Below are positions 1 through 9,054 of a stretch of DNA of 64,000 bases, in pieces (positions within the stretch are counted from its first letter, which is position 1; each line of letters begins with the position of its first letter). The notes under the pieces were generated by a model. It did not search any database. It worked only from the letters and a program-made list of their open reading frames with translations, and had not been told where the DNA came from. The stretch spans positions 248,001 through 312,000 of the forward strand of contig NZ_JAJUBB010000001.1 of the NCBI RefSeq assembly GCF_028683135.1, read 5' to 3'. A program made the position numbers and the translations under genes. This DNA is from Enterovibrio qingdaonensis. Its GTDB lineage: Bacteria; Pseudomonadota; Gammaproteobacteria; Enterobacterales; Vibrionaceae.

Positions 1-50
1 TTCTAAGAGGATTCATTCTGTAGGGTTAGACGCAGATTTTGACGCAAGTT

Positions 51-84
51 CCCTAAAAATAACGCCGCTTAGGTAAGCGGCGTT
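51..84 (-). terminator. Rho-independent terminator of nrdDG
   Basis: A perfect 10-bp inverted repeat (AACGCCGCTT at 61-70, AAGCGGCGTT at 75-84) with a 4-base loop lies just past the nrdG stop. Read on the minus strand it is followed by ATTTTTAGGG, a short T-tract, so it should end the nrdD-nrdG transcript. Bases 1-50 hold no gene I can identify. Confidence 0.85.
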
Positions 85-118
85 ATAGGAACTATAAATC
101 ACGATGAAAGCTCGAGTG

Positions 119-589
119 TTAACTCTCTGTCAAACGATGAACAGTTTGATTTGAGCTTCCTCGCCAGGGTAAGGAAGGATCCGCAAGATCCTTTTCAAAC
201 TTCCCATCAATTAACACGTCAATAAGCTGAACGACTTCGCGTTGTTCATCCGAAAGTTCAGCAAGCGTGTACCCCGTCCAAAGCCAGATGTTTTTGCCTT
301 CGCATTCGCGTTTAACACGCTGAACCAGTTTCAGAACTGCCGCAACATTGGCAGGGTGTAACGGGTCACCACCACTCAGTGACAGCCCTTTTCGCTTAAT
401 TCGTGTGTCGTTTAGATCGGCAATGACGTTGTCTTCCATTGCTTGATCGAATAGCTGTCCCGAGCATAAAGACCAGGTGGATTGGTTGTAACAACCTCGG
501 CATTGGTGTTCGCACCCTGCCACAAACAGGGTGCAACGTGTACCTTCGCCATTTACCACGTCAACGGGATAATATTGATGGAAGTTCAT
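119..589 (-). CDS. nrdG: Anaerobic ribonucleoside-triphosphate reductase activating protein NrdG
   Basis: This is a 156-aa radical-SAM activase. It uses a [4Fe-4S] cluster and S-adenosylmethionine to place the glycyl radical on NrdD, so that class III ribonucleotide reductase can make dNTPs without oxygen. The cluster cysteines are visible as C26, C30 and C33 in the motif CEHQCRGC, followed by Y-N as in the NrdG family. Further along, SLSGGDPL is the usual SAM-binding glycine-rich stretch. The length is normal for the family. The gene begins with ATG 7 bases after the nrdD stop; the AAGG before it overlaps that stop codon, so the two genes are probably translationally coupled and share one transcript. 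A terminator follows directly. Confidence 0.96.
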   Translation of the reverse strand: MNFHQYYPVDVVNGEGTRCTLFVAGCEHQCRGCYNQSTWSLCSGQLFDQAMEDNVIADLNDTRIKRKGLSLSGGDPLHPANVAAVLKLVQRVKRECEGKNIWLWTGYTLAELSDEQREVVQLIDVLIDGKFEKDLADPSLPWRGSSNQTVHRLTES

Positions 590-596
590 CTTTGCC

Positions 597-2717
597 TTAC
601 ATGTGTTTGACGCGGCGTTTTACTTCTTCCTGCTTGCCATCATTGAATGGGCGCGCATCCGGGCTTCCCAAGTAACCACATACACGACGTGTCACTGATA
701 CTTTGGTGGAGTCATGGTTGCCACAGCTTGGGCACACAAAGCCTTTGCTTGAACAATCAAACTCGCCAGTGAAACCACATTCGTAACACTCATCGATTGG
801 GGTGTTGGTTCCATAATATGGAACGCGCTCGTAGCTGTAGTCCCAGACATTTTCCAATGCTTCAACGTTGTGCTGAATGTTTGGATATTCGCCGTAACAA
901 ATGAAGCCACCGTTCGCTATTGACGGGTATGGCATTTCAAAATCGATTTTGTCGTAAGGGTTAACTTTTTTCTCAACATCCAAATGGAAACTGTTGGTGT
1001 AATAACCTTTATCCGTCACGCCTGCGACGACGCCAAATTCTTTCGCATCTATCTTGCAGAAGCGGCTGCACAGGTTTTCACTCGGCGTGCTGTATAAGCT
1101 GAAACCATAGCCTGTTTCGTTTTTCCAACTATCCGTTGCTTTGCGCAGGTACGCTACCACTTCAACAGCTTTCTGGCGCAGCGTTTCTGAGTCATAAACA
1201 TGCTCAGCAGTGCCATACAGTGCATTCACGGTTTCATGGATACCGATATAACCCAGAGAGATTGACGCACGGCCATTTTTGAAGATCTCACTGACATCAT
1301 CATCTGGGTTTAGACGAACACCACACGCGCCTTCCATGTAGAGAATCGGCGCGACACGCGCTTTAACGCCTTGCAGACGTGCTATGCGTGTATCCAAACC
1401 TTCACGAGACACCGCCAGCACTTCATCCAGCAGACGATAAAACTCGGTTTCATCGCCCTGAGCACGCATCGCGATGCGCGGAAGGTTGATGCTGATAACA
1501 CCGATGTTGTTTCGGCCTTCGTGGATCAACTCGCCGTTTTCTTCGTAGGTAGATAAGAAGCTACGACAACCCATTGGCGTTTTGAAAGAGCCTGTCACTT
1601 CAACAACTCGGTCGTAATTCAAAATGTCTGGGTACATGCGCTTCGACGCACACTCCAACGCAAGTTGCTTAATATCGTAGTTTGGTTGACCTTCTTTCAG
1701 GTTCAAACCGTCCTTCAAGCTAAATACCAGTTTAGGGAATACCGCTGTTTTACGGTTTTTGCCTAAACCTGCAATACGGTTGCGAAGGATTGAACGCTGA
1801 ATCATTCGCGCCGCCCAAGACTCACCAAGACCAAAACCAAACGTCACAAATGGTGTTTGCCCATTTGCTGTATGAAGCGTGTTTACTTCATATTCCAGCG
1901 ATTGGAATGCGTCATAACATTCTTTGTCTGTACGCGCTTTCGCGTATTCTTCCGCATTCGGGATGTCCCACTCACGAGCAACTTCAAGGTGCTTCTCGTA
2001 ACTGATTTCAACGTAAGGAGCCAACACTTCATCAATACGGTTGATCGTTGTACCACCGTAGATGTGGCTTGCCACCTGAGCGATGATCTGAGCCGTTACA
2101 GCTGTTGCGGTTTGAATAGATTTCGGCGTATCAATTTCCGCGTTACCCATTTTGAAACCATGCGTAAGCATGTTTTCCAAGTCCACCAGCATACAGTTGA
2201 ACATTGGGAAGAATGGCGCGTAATCCAAATCGTGGTAATGGATATCACCCATCTCGTGTGCGCGCACAACTGAACGCGGCAACATGTACTGCTTCGCGTA
2301 GTGTTTCGCAACGATACCCGCCAACAGATCACGTTGAGTAGGAATTACCTTACTGTCTTTATTCGCATTTTCGTTGAGGATATCTGAGTTCGTTTGCTCA
2401 ACCAGACCACGAATTTCATGACTAAGTTGGCTCTTTTTCTCGCGAATACTGTCTCTGTCATGACGGTATTCGATATATGCGCGAGCGACTGCCTTGAATG
2501 GCCCTGCCATCAAGTGATTCTCAACAGCATCTTGAATCTGGTGGATCTCGACTTCTTCCAGGCGCATAAATTGAGATAAAACGCCATCTGCCACTGCTGC
2601 TGCATAGGCTTGATCCATGTCTTCTACAGCGTCAGCAGCACTTAAAACAGCTTCTTCAATGCGCTTGCGCTGGAAAGGTACGCGGCATCCATCGCGTTTG
2701 ATGACAACAGGTTTCAC
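597..2717 (-). CDS. nrdD: Anaerobic ribonucleoside-triphosphate reductase NrdD (class III)
   Basis: This 706-aa enzyme reduces ribonucleoside triphosphates to dNTPs under anoxia, using a glycyl radical. An ATP-cone domain occupies roughly residues 1-95 (MKPVVIKRDGCRVPF start), the ten-stranded barrel follows, and the C-terminus carries a four-cysteine zinc site (CYECG...CPSCG) and the glycyl radical motif RRVCGYLG, with the radical glycine at about residue 681. The start is GTG, preceded by AGGAG at a 6-base spacing. Length and domain order match the family. It forms an operon with nrdG. Regulation is visible upstream: two NrdR boxes, a -10 element and an FNR site at 2907-2995 (listed separately), predicting a leader of about 230 nt. 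Confidence 0.97.
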   Translation of the reverse strand: MKPVVIKRDGCRVPFQRKRIEEAVLSAADAVEDMDQAYAAAVADGVLSQFMRLEEVEIHQIQDAVENHLMAGPFKAVARAYIEYRHDRDSIREKKSQLSHEIRGLVEQTNSDILNENANKDSKVIPTQRDLLAGIVAKHYAKQYMLPRSVVRAHEMGDIHYHDLDYAPFFPMFNCMLVDLENMLTHGFKMGNAEIDTPKSIQTATAVTAQIIAQVASHIYGGTTINRIDEVLAPYVEISYEKHLEVAREWDIPNAEEYAKARTDKECYDAFQSLEYEVNTLHTANGQTPFVTFGFGLGESWAARMIQRSILRNRIAGLGKNRKTAVFPKLVFSLKDGLNLKEGQPNYDIKQLALECASKRMYPDILNYDRVVEVTGSFKTPMGCRSFLSTYEENGELIHEGRNNIGVISINLPRIAMRAQGDETEFYRLLDEVLAVSREGLDTRIARLQGVKARVAPILYMEGACGVRLNPDDDVSEIFKNGRASISLGYIGIHETVNALYGTAEHVYDSETLRQKAVEVVAYLRKATDSWKNETGYGFSLYSTPSENLCSRFCKIDAKEFGVVAGVTDKGYYTNSFHLDVEKKVNPYDKIDFEMPYPSIANGGFICYGEYPNIQHNVEALENVWDYSYERVPYYGTNTPIDECYECGFTGEFDCSSKGFVCPSCGNHDSTKVSVTRRVCGYLGSPDARPFNDGKQEEVKRRVKHM

Positions 2718-2906
2718 AAATAGCTCCTCAACAAAAAGCCCTACTTACGGCAGGGATGGATAGAGTTCGATCATTCTGGTGATGGGTTGAAACGCCTAGG
2801 TTTTTAGCGTCATTCCACGGCTGAATTACCCGAAATTTGCACTTAGCTCCACAAAAAAGAAGCGAATAAAAGTCGCCTTACACGCAAATGAGAGCAAGGT
2901 CAAGAA

Positions 2907-2922
2907 ATACAAAATGTAGGGG
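2907..2922 (-). promoter_or_regulatory. NrdR box, proximal copy
   Basis: The 16-mer ATACAAAATGTAGGGG agrees at 11 of 16 positions with the NrdR consensus acaCwAtATaTwGtgt. It starts exactly 31 bp from a second, better box at 2938. Paired boxes about three helical turns apart are the hallmark of NrdR control of nrd operons. Inferred from sequence only. Confidence 0.6.
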
Positions 2923-2937
2923 CATTCACACACAGAG

Positions 2938-2953
2938 ATACAATATGTGGTGC
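2938..2953 (-). promoter_or_regulatory. NrdR box, distal copy, over the predicted start site
   Basis: The 16-mer ATACAATATGTGGTGC matches the NrdR consensus at most positions, including the core C-A-A-T-A-T. It covers the transcription start (about 2947) predicted from the -10 element TCTAAT (minus strand, 2959-2954). NrdR bound here would block RNA polymerase. Confidence 0.7.
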
Positions 2954-2981
2954 ATTAGACGATTTCGGCGGAGCCAATACT

Positions 2982-2995
2982 TTGATTTAGATCAT
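2982..2995. promoter_or_regulatory. FNR-type site upstream of nrdD
   Basis: TTGATTTAGATCAT matches the FNR consensus TTGATnnnnATCAA with one mismatch. Its centre (2988.5) lies about 41.5 bp from the predicted start at 2947, the usual position for a class II FNR-activated promoter. The rest of 2718-3304 (leader and intergenic DNA) holds no gene I can support. Confidence 0.7.
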
Positions 2996-3304
2996 GGCAT
3001 ACATGCATGCGATTTTTATCTATTCGATTACTGTGCAATAAATTCAATTATCAAAAAAAGTCTGTAAAAAAATCCAACACGACACTCAAAATCACCATGT
3101 TGTAAGACAGCTGAGATGACAATGTTCTAGTATCCGGGTAAAGCGTTTGCATGGGTTTTTACTACCAATTCACCGTAGCGAGGTTTAGTAAGACGGCAAT
3201 CCATATCGTCAATGAAAGCCCCCAACATGGACTTTCTTTAGTAACGAAACACACAATAATAAGAGTGCTAAAAAAGCATAAATCGGCGCAGGACCACCTA
3301 CTGA

Positions 3305-4249
3305 ATGACATTTCGACTCCACCCTCGTTTCTCCAAGCTGATTCATACTGCCTGTCTCGCAGTCGTTGTCGCTGCGTCTGTGAACGTCAAACATGCATTT
3401 GCATCGTTGACGCTTGCTACATGGAATATGGAGTGGCTCAGCGACAAAGGTGACATCATTCAGGGTCAGCGAAAAGCAGATGATTACCTCATGATGCAGA
3501 CGGTCGTGTCTGTGCTTAATGCTGATCTTGTGGCATTTCAGGAAGTGGATAGCCTCTATGCCCTTTCAAAGGTCCTTAACCCTAATGAATACAATTTCTT
3601 TTTATCTGACCGCGCCAAGTACTACACCAAAAGCCGAGGCAGTAATCAGTTCACGGGATGGGCAGTAAGGAAAGGCATCCAAGTTATCGATCACGCCGAT
3701 TACAAGCCACTCGGTTTACCGACATTTTTGTCTCGCGGTAATTTACGTTATGGCACGTACATTGAAGTCGTTAGAGACAACCAACCTTCATTGCACCTTC
3801 TCTCCATTCATTTGAAATCGGGCTGCTTTGAAACACCGGTAAGGCGAAATAACAGTTGTAAGAAGTTGGAAAGACAAGTCGATGCACTTAGCGTGTGGAT
3901 CAAAACGCGACAAGAGCTGGGGCAAGAGTTCATTATTGCCGGTGATTTTAATCACTACATGAATATAAACAATGAATGGGTTTGGGAGTCGCTGGTAAAA
4001 GGTGCAGGTAAAGATAACTTGGTTAATTTATCTGAATTTACTCAGGCGAAATGTAAAGCGCGTCGTTTTAATTTCCGAACAAAACGGTGGGAGCAAGTGG
4101 TTTATGACAAATTGATCGACCACATTATTGCTAGCCCAGGTGCGATTTCAAGTGATATAACTCCCTTAGCCAAGCAGTTCCGTTACTCCTATCACACCGT
4201 CGCAAACTACCGACTATCAGACCACTGTCCTGTTTATGTTGAACTCTAA
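3305..4249 (+). CDS. Secreted endonuclease/exonuclease/phosphatase-family protein
   Basis: This 314-aa protein has a signal peptide (about residues 1-33, cleavage after AFA) and then a single EEP-fold domain. The fold is recognised from TLATWNMEWL at the start, FQEVDS (metal-binding Glu), IIAGDFNHYM (catalytic Asp and Asn) and the closing LSDHCPVYVEL (catalytic Asp-His). Members of this fold hydrolyse phosphodiester bonds in DNA, RNA or lipids; the substrate cannot be told from the sequence. With a signal peptide it acts in the periplasm or outside the cell, where an extracellular nuclease or phosphate-scavenging role is plausible. It stands alone, divergent from nrdD. A weak AGGA lies 11 bases before the ATG. 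Confidence 0.85.
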   Translation: MTFRLHPRFSKLIHTACLAVVVAASVNVKHAFASLTLATWNMEWLSDKGDIIQGQRKADDYLMMQTVVSVLNADLVAFQEVDSLYALSKVLNPNEYNFFLSDRAKYYTKSRGSNQFTGWAVRKGIQVIDHADYKPLGLPTFLSRGNLRYGTYIEVVRDNQPSLHLLSIHLKSGCFETPVRRNNSCKKLERQVDALSVWIKTRQELGQEFIIAGDFNHYMNINNEWVWESLVKGAGKDNLVNLSEFTQAKCKARRFNFRTKRWEQVVYDKLIDHIIASPGAISSDITPLAKQFRYSYHTVANYRLSDHCPVYVEL

Positions 4250-4521
4250 GCGTTAACCTGACAACCCATTGCGTTTATCCATACAGAGACTGTCTAGATA
4301 ATCAAGACAATATAGAAAGAAATCCACCATCAACACCACGTATATTTCGCGCTACAAATAACATTTCAAACACTCAATAAGACAATATTTTAAATAACTC
4401 CATATACAAACCGATTCTTTAATAATGCTACCGCAAAGTATGCGTTATTTATCCTTGCCTTTATCCCTTCATTAACGCTAATAAACTCATCTATCAATAA
4501 CTGCTATATAATGGAATATTC

Positions 4522-6066
4522 ATGGCAACACAGACATCACCTCATCCTTTAAATAAAAAAAGCTGGCTAGATCGTATAGAGAACGTTGGAAATAAAATCC
4601 CTGACATCACGATGCTTTTCCTGTTCGCGACAGGCATCTGTATCTTACTTTCCATGGTACTTTCGCAAATCCAATTTGACTATATCCACCCTCTTACAAA
4701 CAAACCGATTCAAGTGGCTAACCTCCTGACATCATCAGAGTTGATGAACTTGCTTAGTGCAATGGTCAGTAACTTTGTTAACTTCCCACCACTCGGCATC
4801 GTCATTGTTGCAACGCTAGGTATTGGTATTGCAGAAGGCTCTGGCTATATCACCACAGCACTTCGAAAACTGCTGGCCGTTGTCCCTATGTCAGCAGTAA
4901 CACCATCGGTAATTTTCATTGGTATTTTGGCGCATGTCGCCTCTGACTCTGCGTATGTTGTTCTCATGCCAGTGTCAGCATACATATTCTATAAATCAGG
5001 TAAGCATCCATTAGCCGGCATTGCAGCGGGCTTTGCAGGTCTAGCAGGTGGATTTACCGCATCCTACACGCCTTCTATTATTGACCCTATTTTGGCGGGA
5101 TTTACAGAATCCGCCGCTCAAGTGCTGGATCCAACATACGTCGTCAATGTGCTGTGTAACTTCTTCTACTCCTTTGCGTCGACGTTCGCCGTTATCGGAG
5201 CTTGTTGGTATGTGACCGATAAGATTGTCGAGCCTCGCTTGCAACGCACCTTACCTGTTGACGTGCCTCAGGTTGATGAAGAAAGCGAAACCCTGTCAGA
5301 TTCAGAAACGCGCGCGTTTAAGCTCGCCAACTGGACGCTACTGGGCATAATCGCACTTCTCGTTGCTCTTATGGTGCCTGAATCATCTCTGTTCCGCGCA
5401 CCAGACGGCTCATTAACCAGCCCAGCAGCGCCTGCAATGAAAACGATTGTTCCATTGCTCCTTATTTTCTTCACCGCACCCGGTCTTGTTTACGGCTTTG
5501 TGAGTGGAAAATTCAAAACATCGAAAGATGTCACCAAATCGATGGAAAACATCACTGCTTCGTTGATTTCATTTATCGTGTTTGCCTTTTTCTGCGCCCA
5601 GTTCTTGTATTGCTTTGGCAAATCAAACATTGGTAGCCTCATTGCGTTGTCAGGTGCAGAAGGCCTTAAGGCCTTGAACATGCCAGGTCAATTGACCATT
5701 TTTGGTGTGATTCTATTAACAGCAGTTCTGAATATCATTATTACGTCCGCGTCTTCAAAATGGGCGATTCTTGCGCCTGTTCTGGTGCCTATGCTGATGG
5801 CTGTGGATATTTCACCAGAGTTAACTCAAGCCGCCTTCCGCATTTCAGACAGTGCCGTGAACGTGAGCACGCCAATGTTTGCCTTTTACCCATTGATCAT
5901 TTCCTATATGCAACGCTATAGCAGTCAATCAGGTATCGGCACACTGGTATCAATGATGCTTCCTTACACCGTTGCGCTACTCATTGCTCTCATGGCCATG
6001 CTTTACCTGTTCTGGGGATTCAACATCCCGCTTGGCTTTAACAGTGGTTACACGTACGGCCTTTAA
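4522..6066 (+). CDS. AbgT-family transporter
   Basis: This 514-aa inner-membrane protein has the N-terminal LDRIENVGNKIPD signature and the hydrophobic pattern of the AbgT family, whose founding member takes up p-aminobenzoyl-glutamate; other members have been described as sulfonamide efflux pumps. About a dozen membrane spans can be seen, with a charged cytoplasmic loop at about residues 235-265 (EESETLSDSETRAF). The gene lies 12 bp before pepT on the same strand, so the two are probably one operon, which hints at uptake of a peptide-like or glutamyl substrate that is then cleaved. The 272-base region before it is AT-rich and shows no recognisable operator. Confidence 0.9.
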   Translation: MATQTSPHPLNKKSWLDRIENVGNKIPDITMLFLFATGICILLSMVLSQIQFDYIHPLTNKPIQVANLLTSSELMNLLSAMVSNFVNFPPLGIVIVATLGIGIAEGSGYITTALRKLLAVVPMSAVTPSVIFIGILAHVASDSAYVVLMPVSAYIFYKSGKHPLAGIAAGFAGLAGGFTASYTPSIIDPILAGFTESAAQVLDPTYVVNVLCNFFYSFASTFAVIGACWYVTDKIVEPRLQRTLPVDVPQVDEESETLSDSETRAFKLANWTLLGIIALLVALMVPESSLFRAPDGSLTSPAAPAMKTIVPLLLIFFTAPGLVYGFVSGKFKTSKDVTKSMENITASLISFIVFAFFCAQFLYCFGKSNIGSLIALSGAEGLKALNMPGQLTIFGVILLTAVLNIIITSASSKWAILAPVLVPMLMAVDISPELTQAAFRISDSAVNVSTPMFAFYPLIISYMQRYSSQSGIGTLVSMMLPYTVALLIALMAMLYLFWGFNIPLGFNSGYTYGL

Positions 6067-6078
6067 GAGATAACAAGA

Positions 6079-7305
6079 ATGAAAGAAATCGAACAAAAAC
6101 TCATTGCGAACTTTAAACGCTACGTGGCTATCAGCAGCCAATCTGATGGCAGCGTATCAACCCTGCCATCCAGCGAAGGACAACGCACACTGGCAACATT
6201 GCTCTGTAATGAACTCAACAGCATCGGTTACTCAGAAACTGAGTTGCTTGAAACAGGCATTGCCTTGGCTCGCCTACCAGGCACGAATCCAAACGCAAAG
6301 AAGATTGGTTTTATCGCTCACCTTGATACCGTCGATGTCGGTCTGAGCCCTGATATTTCCCCTCAGATCCTGCGTTATGAAGGCGAACCACTGTGCTTGA
6401 ACGCCGATGAAAACATCATGATTGATGAAATTTCTCACCCAGAACTTAGCAAATATCTAGGACAGGATATTCTGTTTTCAGACGGAACCAGTGTGCTCGG
6501 AGCCGATGATAAATCCGCTATCGCAGTCATGATGACGCTTGCACATGAAATCAAGGCGGCGAACATCGAACACGGCGACATCTACTTTGCGTTTGTACCA
6601 GACGAAGAAACTGGTCTTCGTGGTGCTAAAGCATTACCTTTGGAGAAATTCCCCGTTGATTATTGTTACACCATCGATTGCTGTGAGCGCGGAGAGGTGA
6701 TCTATGAGACCTTCAATGCGGGTACCGCTGTCCTTGATATCTCTGGTATCACTGCCCACCCGATGAGTGCAAAGAATGTGCTGGTTAACCCAAACCTTAT
6801 CGCCGCTGACTTCATTGATTTGCTAAGAGATCACGGACTACCAGAGCAAACCGAAGGCCGAGAAGGGTATTTCTGGGTAACCGATATACAGGGAAATCAA
6901 AACACCGCGAAAGTCGTCGTCGCAATTCGTGATTTTGTTCAATCACAGTACGATGACAGAAAAGCCTACTTACAATCCGTCGAGACCCTGCTTAAGCACA
7001 AACATCCCAAAGCAGATATCTCACTGACTCTGACCGACGTATATAGCAATATTGCGCAGGCAATGGGAGAAGATATCGAGGCGTTAACACGCCTGTATCG
7101 CGTGTTGGAGGAGATGGAAATCCCAGCGAAGACCATTGCCATGCGTGGCGGTACTGACGGCTCTGCGCTTTCAGTAAAAGGACTGTTTACACCAAACTTT
7201 TTCACTGGCGCACACAATTTCCATAGCCGCTTTGAGTTTCTTCCGATCCCATCATTTGTTGATAGCTACCGCGTCGCGTTAAACCTTATCAAGGTCGACG
7301 CATAA
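6079..7305 (+). CDS. pepT: Peptidase T (tripeptide aminopeptidase)
   Basis: This 408-aa cytoplasmic zinc peptidase of family M20 removes the N-terminal residue from tripeptides. The metal-binding His81 and the nearby Asp83 are in IAHLDTVD. The second metal region is GADDKSAIA, the catalytic glutamate is in PDEETGLRGA, and the last metal-binding His is in GAHNFHSRFE. MRGGTDGSALS is a PepT hallmark. The length equals that of E. coli PepT. It is the second gene of an operon with the AbgT transporter. An inverted repeat just after the stop may end the transcript. Confidence 0.95.
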   Translation: MKEIEQKLIANFKRYVAISSQSDGSVSTLPSSEGQRTLATLLCNELNSIGYSETELLETGIALARLPGTNPNAKKIGFIAHLDTVDVGLSPDISPQILRYEGEPLCLNADENIMIDEISHPELSKYLGQDILFSDGTSVLGADDKSAIAVMMTLAHEIKAANIEHGDIYFAFVPDEETGLRGAKALPLEKFPVDYCYTIDCCERGEVIYETFNAGTAVLDISGITAHPMSAKNVLVNPNLIAADFIDLLRDHGLPEQTEGREGYFWVTDIQGNQNTAKVVVAIRDFVQSQYDDRKAYLQSVETLLKHKHPKADISLTLTDVYSNIAQAMGEDIEALTRLYRVLEEMEIPAKTIAMRGGTDGSALSVKGLFTPNFFTGAHNFHSRFEFLPIPSFVDSYRVALNLIKVDA

Positions 7306-7310
7306 TCTTC

Positions 7311-7344
7311 AGGCGTTTATACAAACATATCGGTATAAACGCCT
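7311..7344 (+). terminator. Inverted repeat after pepT, possible terminator
   Basis: Two perfect 12-base arms (AGGCGTTTATAC and its complement at 7333-7344) flank a 10-base loop directly after pepT. No T-tract follows, so it may stabilise the 3' end rather than stop transcription by itself. Confidence 0.5.
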
Positions 7345-7505
7345 CATTCCCGCTGCCTCATTGTCTGACACCATAACGTGATCTTCTGCCCAGAGCCCGC
7401 ATTTTAAAAGGGCTTTAACCGTTTCTCCAACTGCTTCTGACCTACACCTGACATAGTATGGCGACGTGTATGACACTCTTCGAAAAAATAATGAAGGAAC
7501 ATAAT

Positions 7506-7805
7506 ATGCGTTTGTTGAATGCCTCTTTGCTTGCTGCCGCTATGGCTTTCACTCTTCCTGTTTCAGCTAAACCGGAACTTGCGCCTTTTTCGCTGCTTTC
7601 GTTTGGCCAGTATGAGAAAATTGAACAACTCACCATTTATGGTGACATCAACCAAGATATCGTCGTATTAGCGGAAAATAACACCTCAACGTCAGACGCA
7701 GATCTTTTTGTCATTGATGACATCAATGAAGATATCGACCTCAATATGCTTATCGTTTCGGTTTCACTTTATAAGGACCTCAATGACGGCATGGTCAAGC
7801 GTTAA
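7506..7805 (+). CDS. Small secreted protein of unknown function
   Basis: This protein of 99 aa is not one I recognise. It has a clear signal peptide (MRLLNASLLAAAMAFTLPVSA, cleavage after VSA), then an acidic domain rich in aspartate and isoleucine (for example DINQDIVVL and DDINEDIDLN) that probably folds as beta strands in the periplasm. A longer reading frame starts at 7458, but the ATG at 7506 is preceded by AAGGAA at a good distance and leads straight into the signal peptide, so it was chosen. It stands alone between pepT and the DUF2797 gene. Confidence 0.65.
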   Translation: MRLLNASLLAAAMAFTLPVSAKPELAPFSLLSFGQYEKIEQLTIYGDINQDIVVLAENNTSTSDADLFVIDDINEDIDLNMLIVSVSLYKDLNDGMVKR

Positions 7806-7952
7806 CCCGGCGGCTTCCTCGTTTTGCTCCTTTTTTAGGCAAACCAACTAAACCTGTTAATGTTCGTTAATGATGAAGTAACGCAAGACTGCATTTTCAG
7901 GTGAGTTGGGTATACACTACTGCCACCAAAGGAAAACAAAATAATAACGAGC

Positions 7953-8768
7953 ATGACTACTGGAACGTTGAGCAAAATGAAGAGCACGCTGGATAATGGC
8001 GTGACATATTCTCTCCCTGTGGGCGACGCACTCGTCGAACTTAATAGCCTTATTGGAAAGCCTCTCACCCTGACATACACGGGCAATATCTATTGTGATG
8101 CCTGTGGCGCGAAAACAAACAAAAGCTTTAGCCAAGGACATTGCTTTCCTTGTACGAAGAAACTCGCGCGTTGTGACATGTGCATCTTAAAACCAGAAAC
8201 TTGCCATTTTGCTGATGGGACTTGTCGTGAACCAGAATGGGGTGAGCAGTTCTGCATGACAGACCACATTGTTTATCTCTCCAACACGTCAGGACTAAAA
8301 GTGGGGATCACCCGCGCTAGCCAAATTCCAACGCGTTGGGTTGATCAGGGTGCGACGCAGGCATTACCTATTTTGAAAGTGAAAAGCCGTCATCTATCTG
8401 GGTTAGTTGAAATCGCACTTGCAGATTTTTTAGCGGACAAAACCAATTGGCGTGCAATGTTGAAAGGCAACAATGCCGATATCGACTTAAAAGAAGAAGC
8501 GCGTCGCCTTTTGCCGCTCGTAGATGCCAAAATCTTCAGCCTACGCCTTCAGTATGGCTTTGATGCAGTAGAAACTATTCAACATGACATTGTTAATATT
8601 AGTTACCCTGTCACAGAGTTCCCAACAAAAATTACTTCGCTAAATTTTGATAAAGATCCTGTGGTAACTGGCATTCTTCAGGGAATTAAAGGCCAATACC
8701 TGATCTTCGACACGGGCGTGATTAACGTACGTAAGTTCACCAGTTACGAAGTCACTGCAGAATACTGA
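7953..8768 (+). CDS. DUF2797 family protein
   Basis: This 271-aa protein belongs to the DUF2797 family of gamma-proteobacteria. The N-terminal third carries many cysteines in pairs (CDACG, CFPCTKKLARCDMC, then ETCHFADGTC), which probably bind zinc. The following stretch, HIVYLSNTSGLKVGITR, resembles a GIY-YIG-like fold (VYL...GLKVGIT), which has been noted for this family as far as I recall, but nuclease activity is not established. Cytoplasmic, no signal peptide. It sits alone, and a strong terminator follows. Confidence 0.85.
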   Translation: MTTGTLSKMKSTLDNGVTYSLPVGDALVELNSLIGKPLTLTYTGNIYCDACGAKTNKSFSQGHCFPCTKKLARCDMCILKPETCHFADGTCREPEWGEQFCMTDHIVYLSNTSGLKVGITRASQIPTRWVDQGATQALPILKVKSRHLSGLVEIALADFLADKTNWRAMLKGNNADIDLKEEARRLLPLVDAKIFSLRLQYGFDAVETIQHDIVNISYPVTEFPTKITSLNFDKDPVVTGILQGIKGQYLIFDTGVINVRKFTSYEVTAEY

Positions 8769-8788
8769 TTCATACTTCTATTCTTACT

Positions 8789-8817
8789 AAACGCGCGAAT
8801 ATTGTTCGCGCGTTTCT
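8789..8817. terminator. Bidirectional terminator between convergent genes
   Basis: A perfect 11-bp stem (AAACGCGCGAA at 8789-8799, TTCGCGCGTTT at 8805-8815) is followed on the plus strand by CTTCTTC. It lies between the converging DUF2797 gene and the DUF3389-type gene. Confidence 0.8.
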
Positions 8818-8820
8818 TCT

Positions 8821-9051
8821 TCAGTTTTTGACAGCAATTCCCGTTGCTTCACTCAGAGCCTGAACATTTTCATCAGTTTCAAGCGAAATGCTCCAATTGA
8901 TACTGCCGCCACTCACGACAAGCATTTTAGGTGCCGCCAGAATCGCTATGTCATCTACCTGTGCTTGCAGCGTTGCTTTGTTTTCTTGGAGTTTCACCAT
9001 GACTTCATGCATGGTTGCGATAACACGACCGCCAGTAATTTGGATGACCAT
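8821..9051 (-). CDS. Small protein, probably DUF3389 family
   Basis: This 76-aa protein (MVIQITGGRVIATMHEVMVKL start) looks like the DUF3389 family of short Vibrio proteins of unknown function; the match is from memory and not certain. It has no signal peptide or membrane span. It begins 3 bases after the stop of the thioesterase gene, so the two are almost surely co-transcribed, and the terminator that follows closes the unit. Confidence 0.7.
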   Translation of the reverse strand: MVIQITGGRVIATMHEVMVKLQENKATLQAQVDDIAILAAPKMLVVSGGSINWSISLETDENVQALSEATGIAVKN

Positions 9052-9054
9052 TTA

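Noticed and set aside
3151-3453. Open frame of 100 codons on the plus strand before the secreted EEP protein
   Set aside because: It overlaps the start of the well-supported EEP gene in another frame, has no ribosome site and no protein-like pattern.
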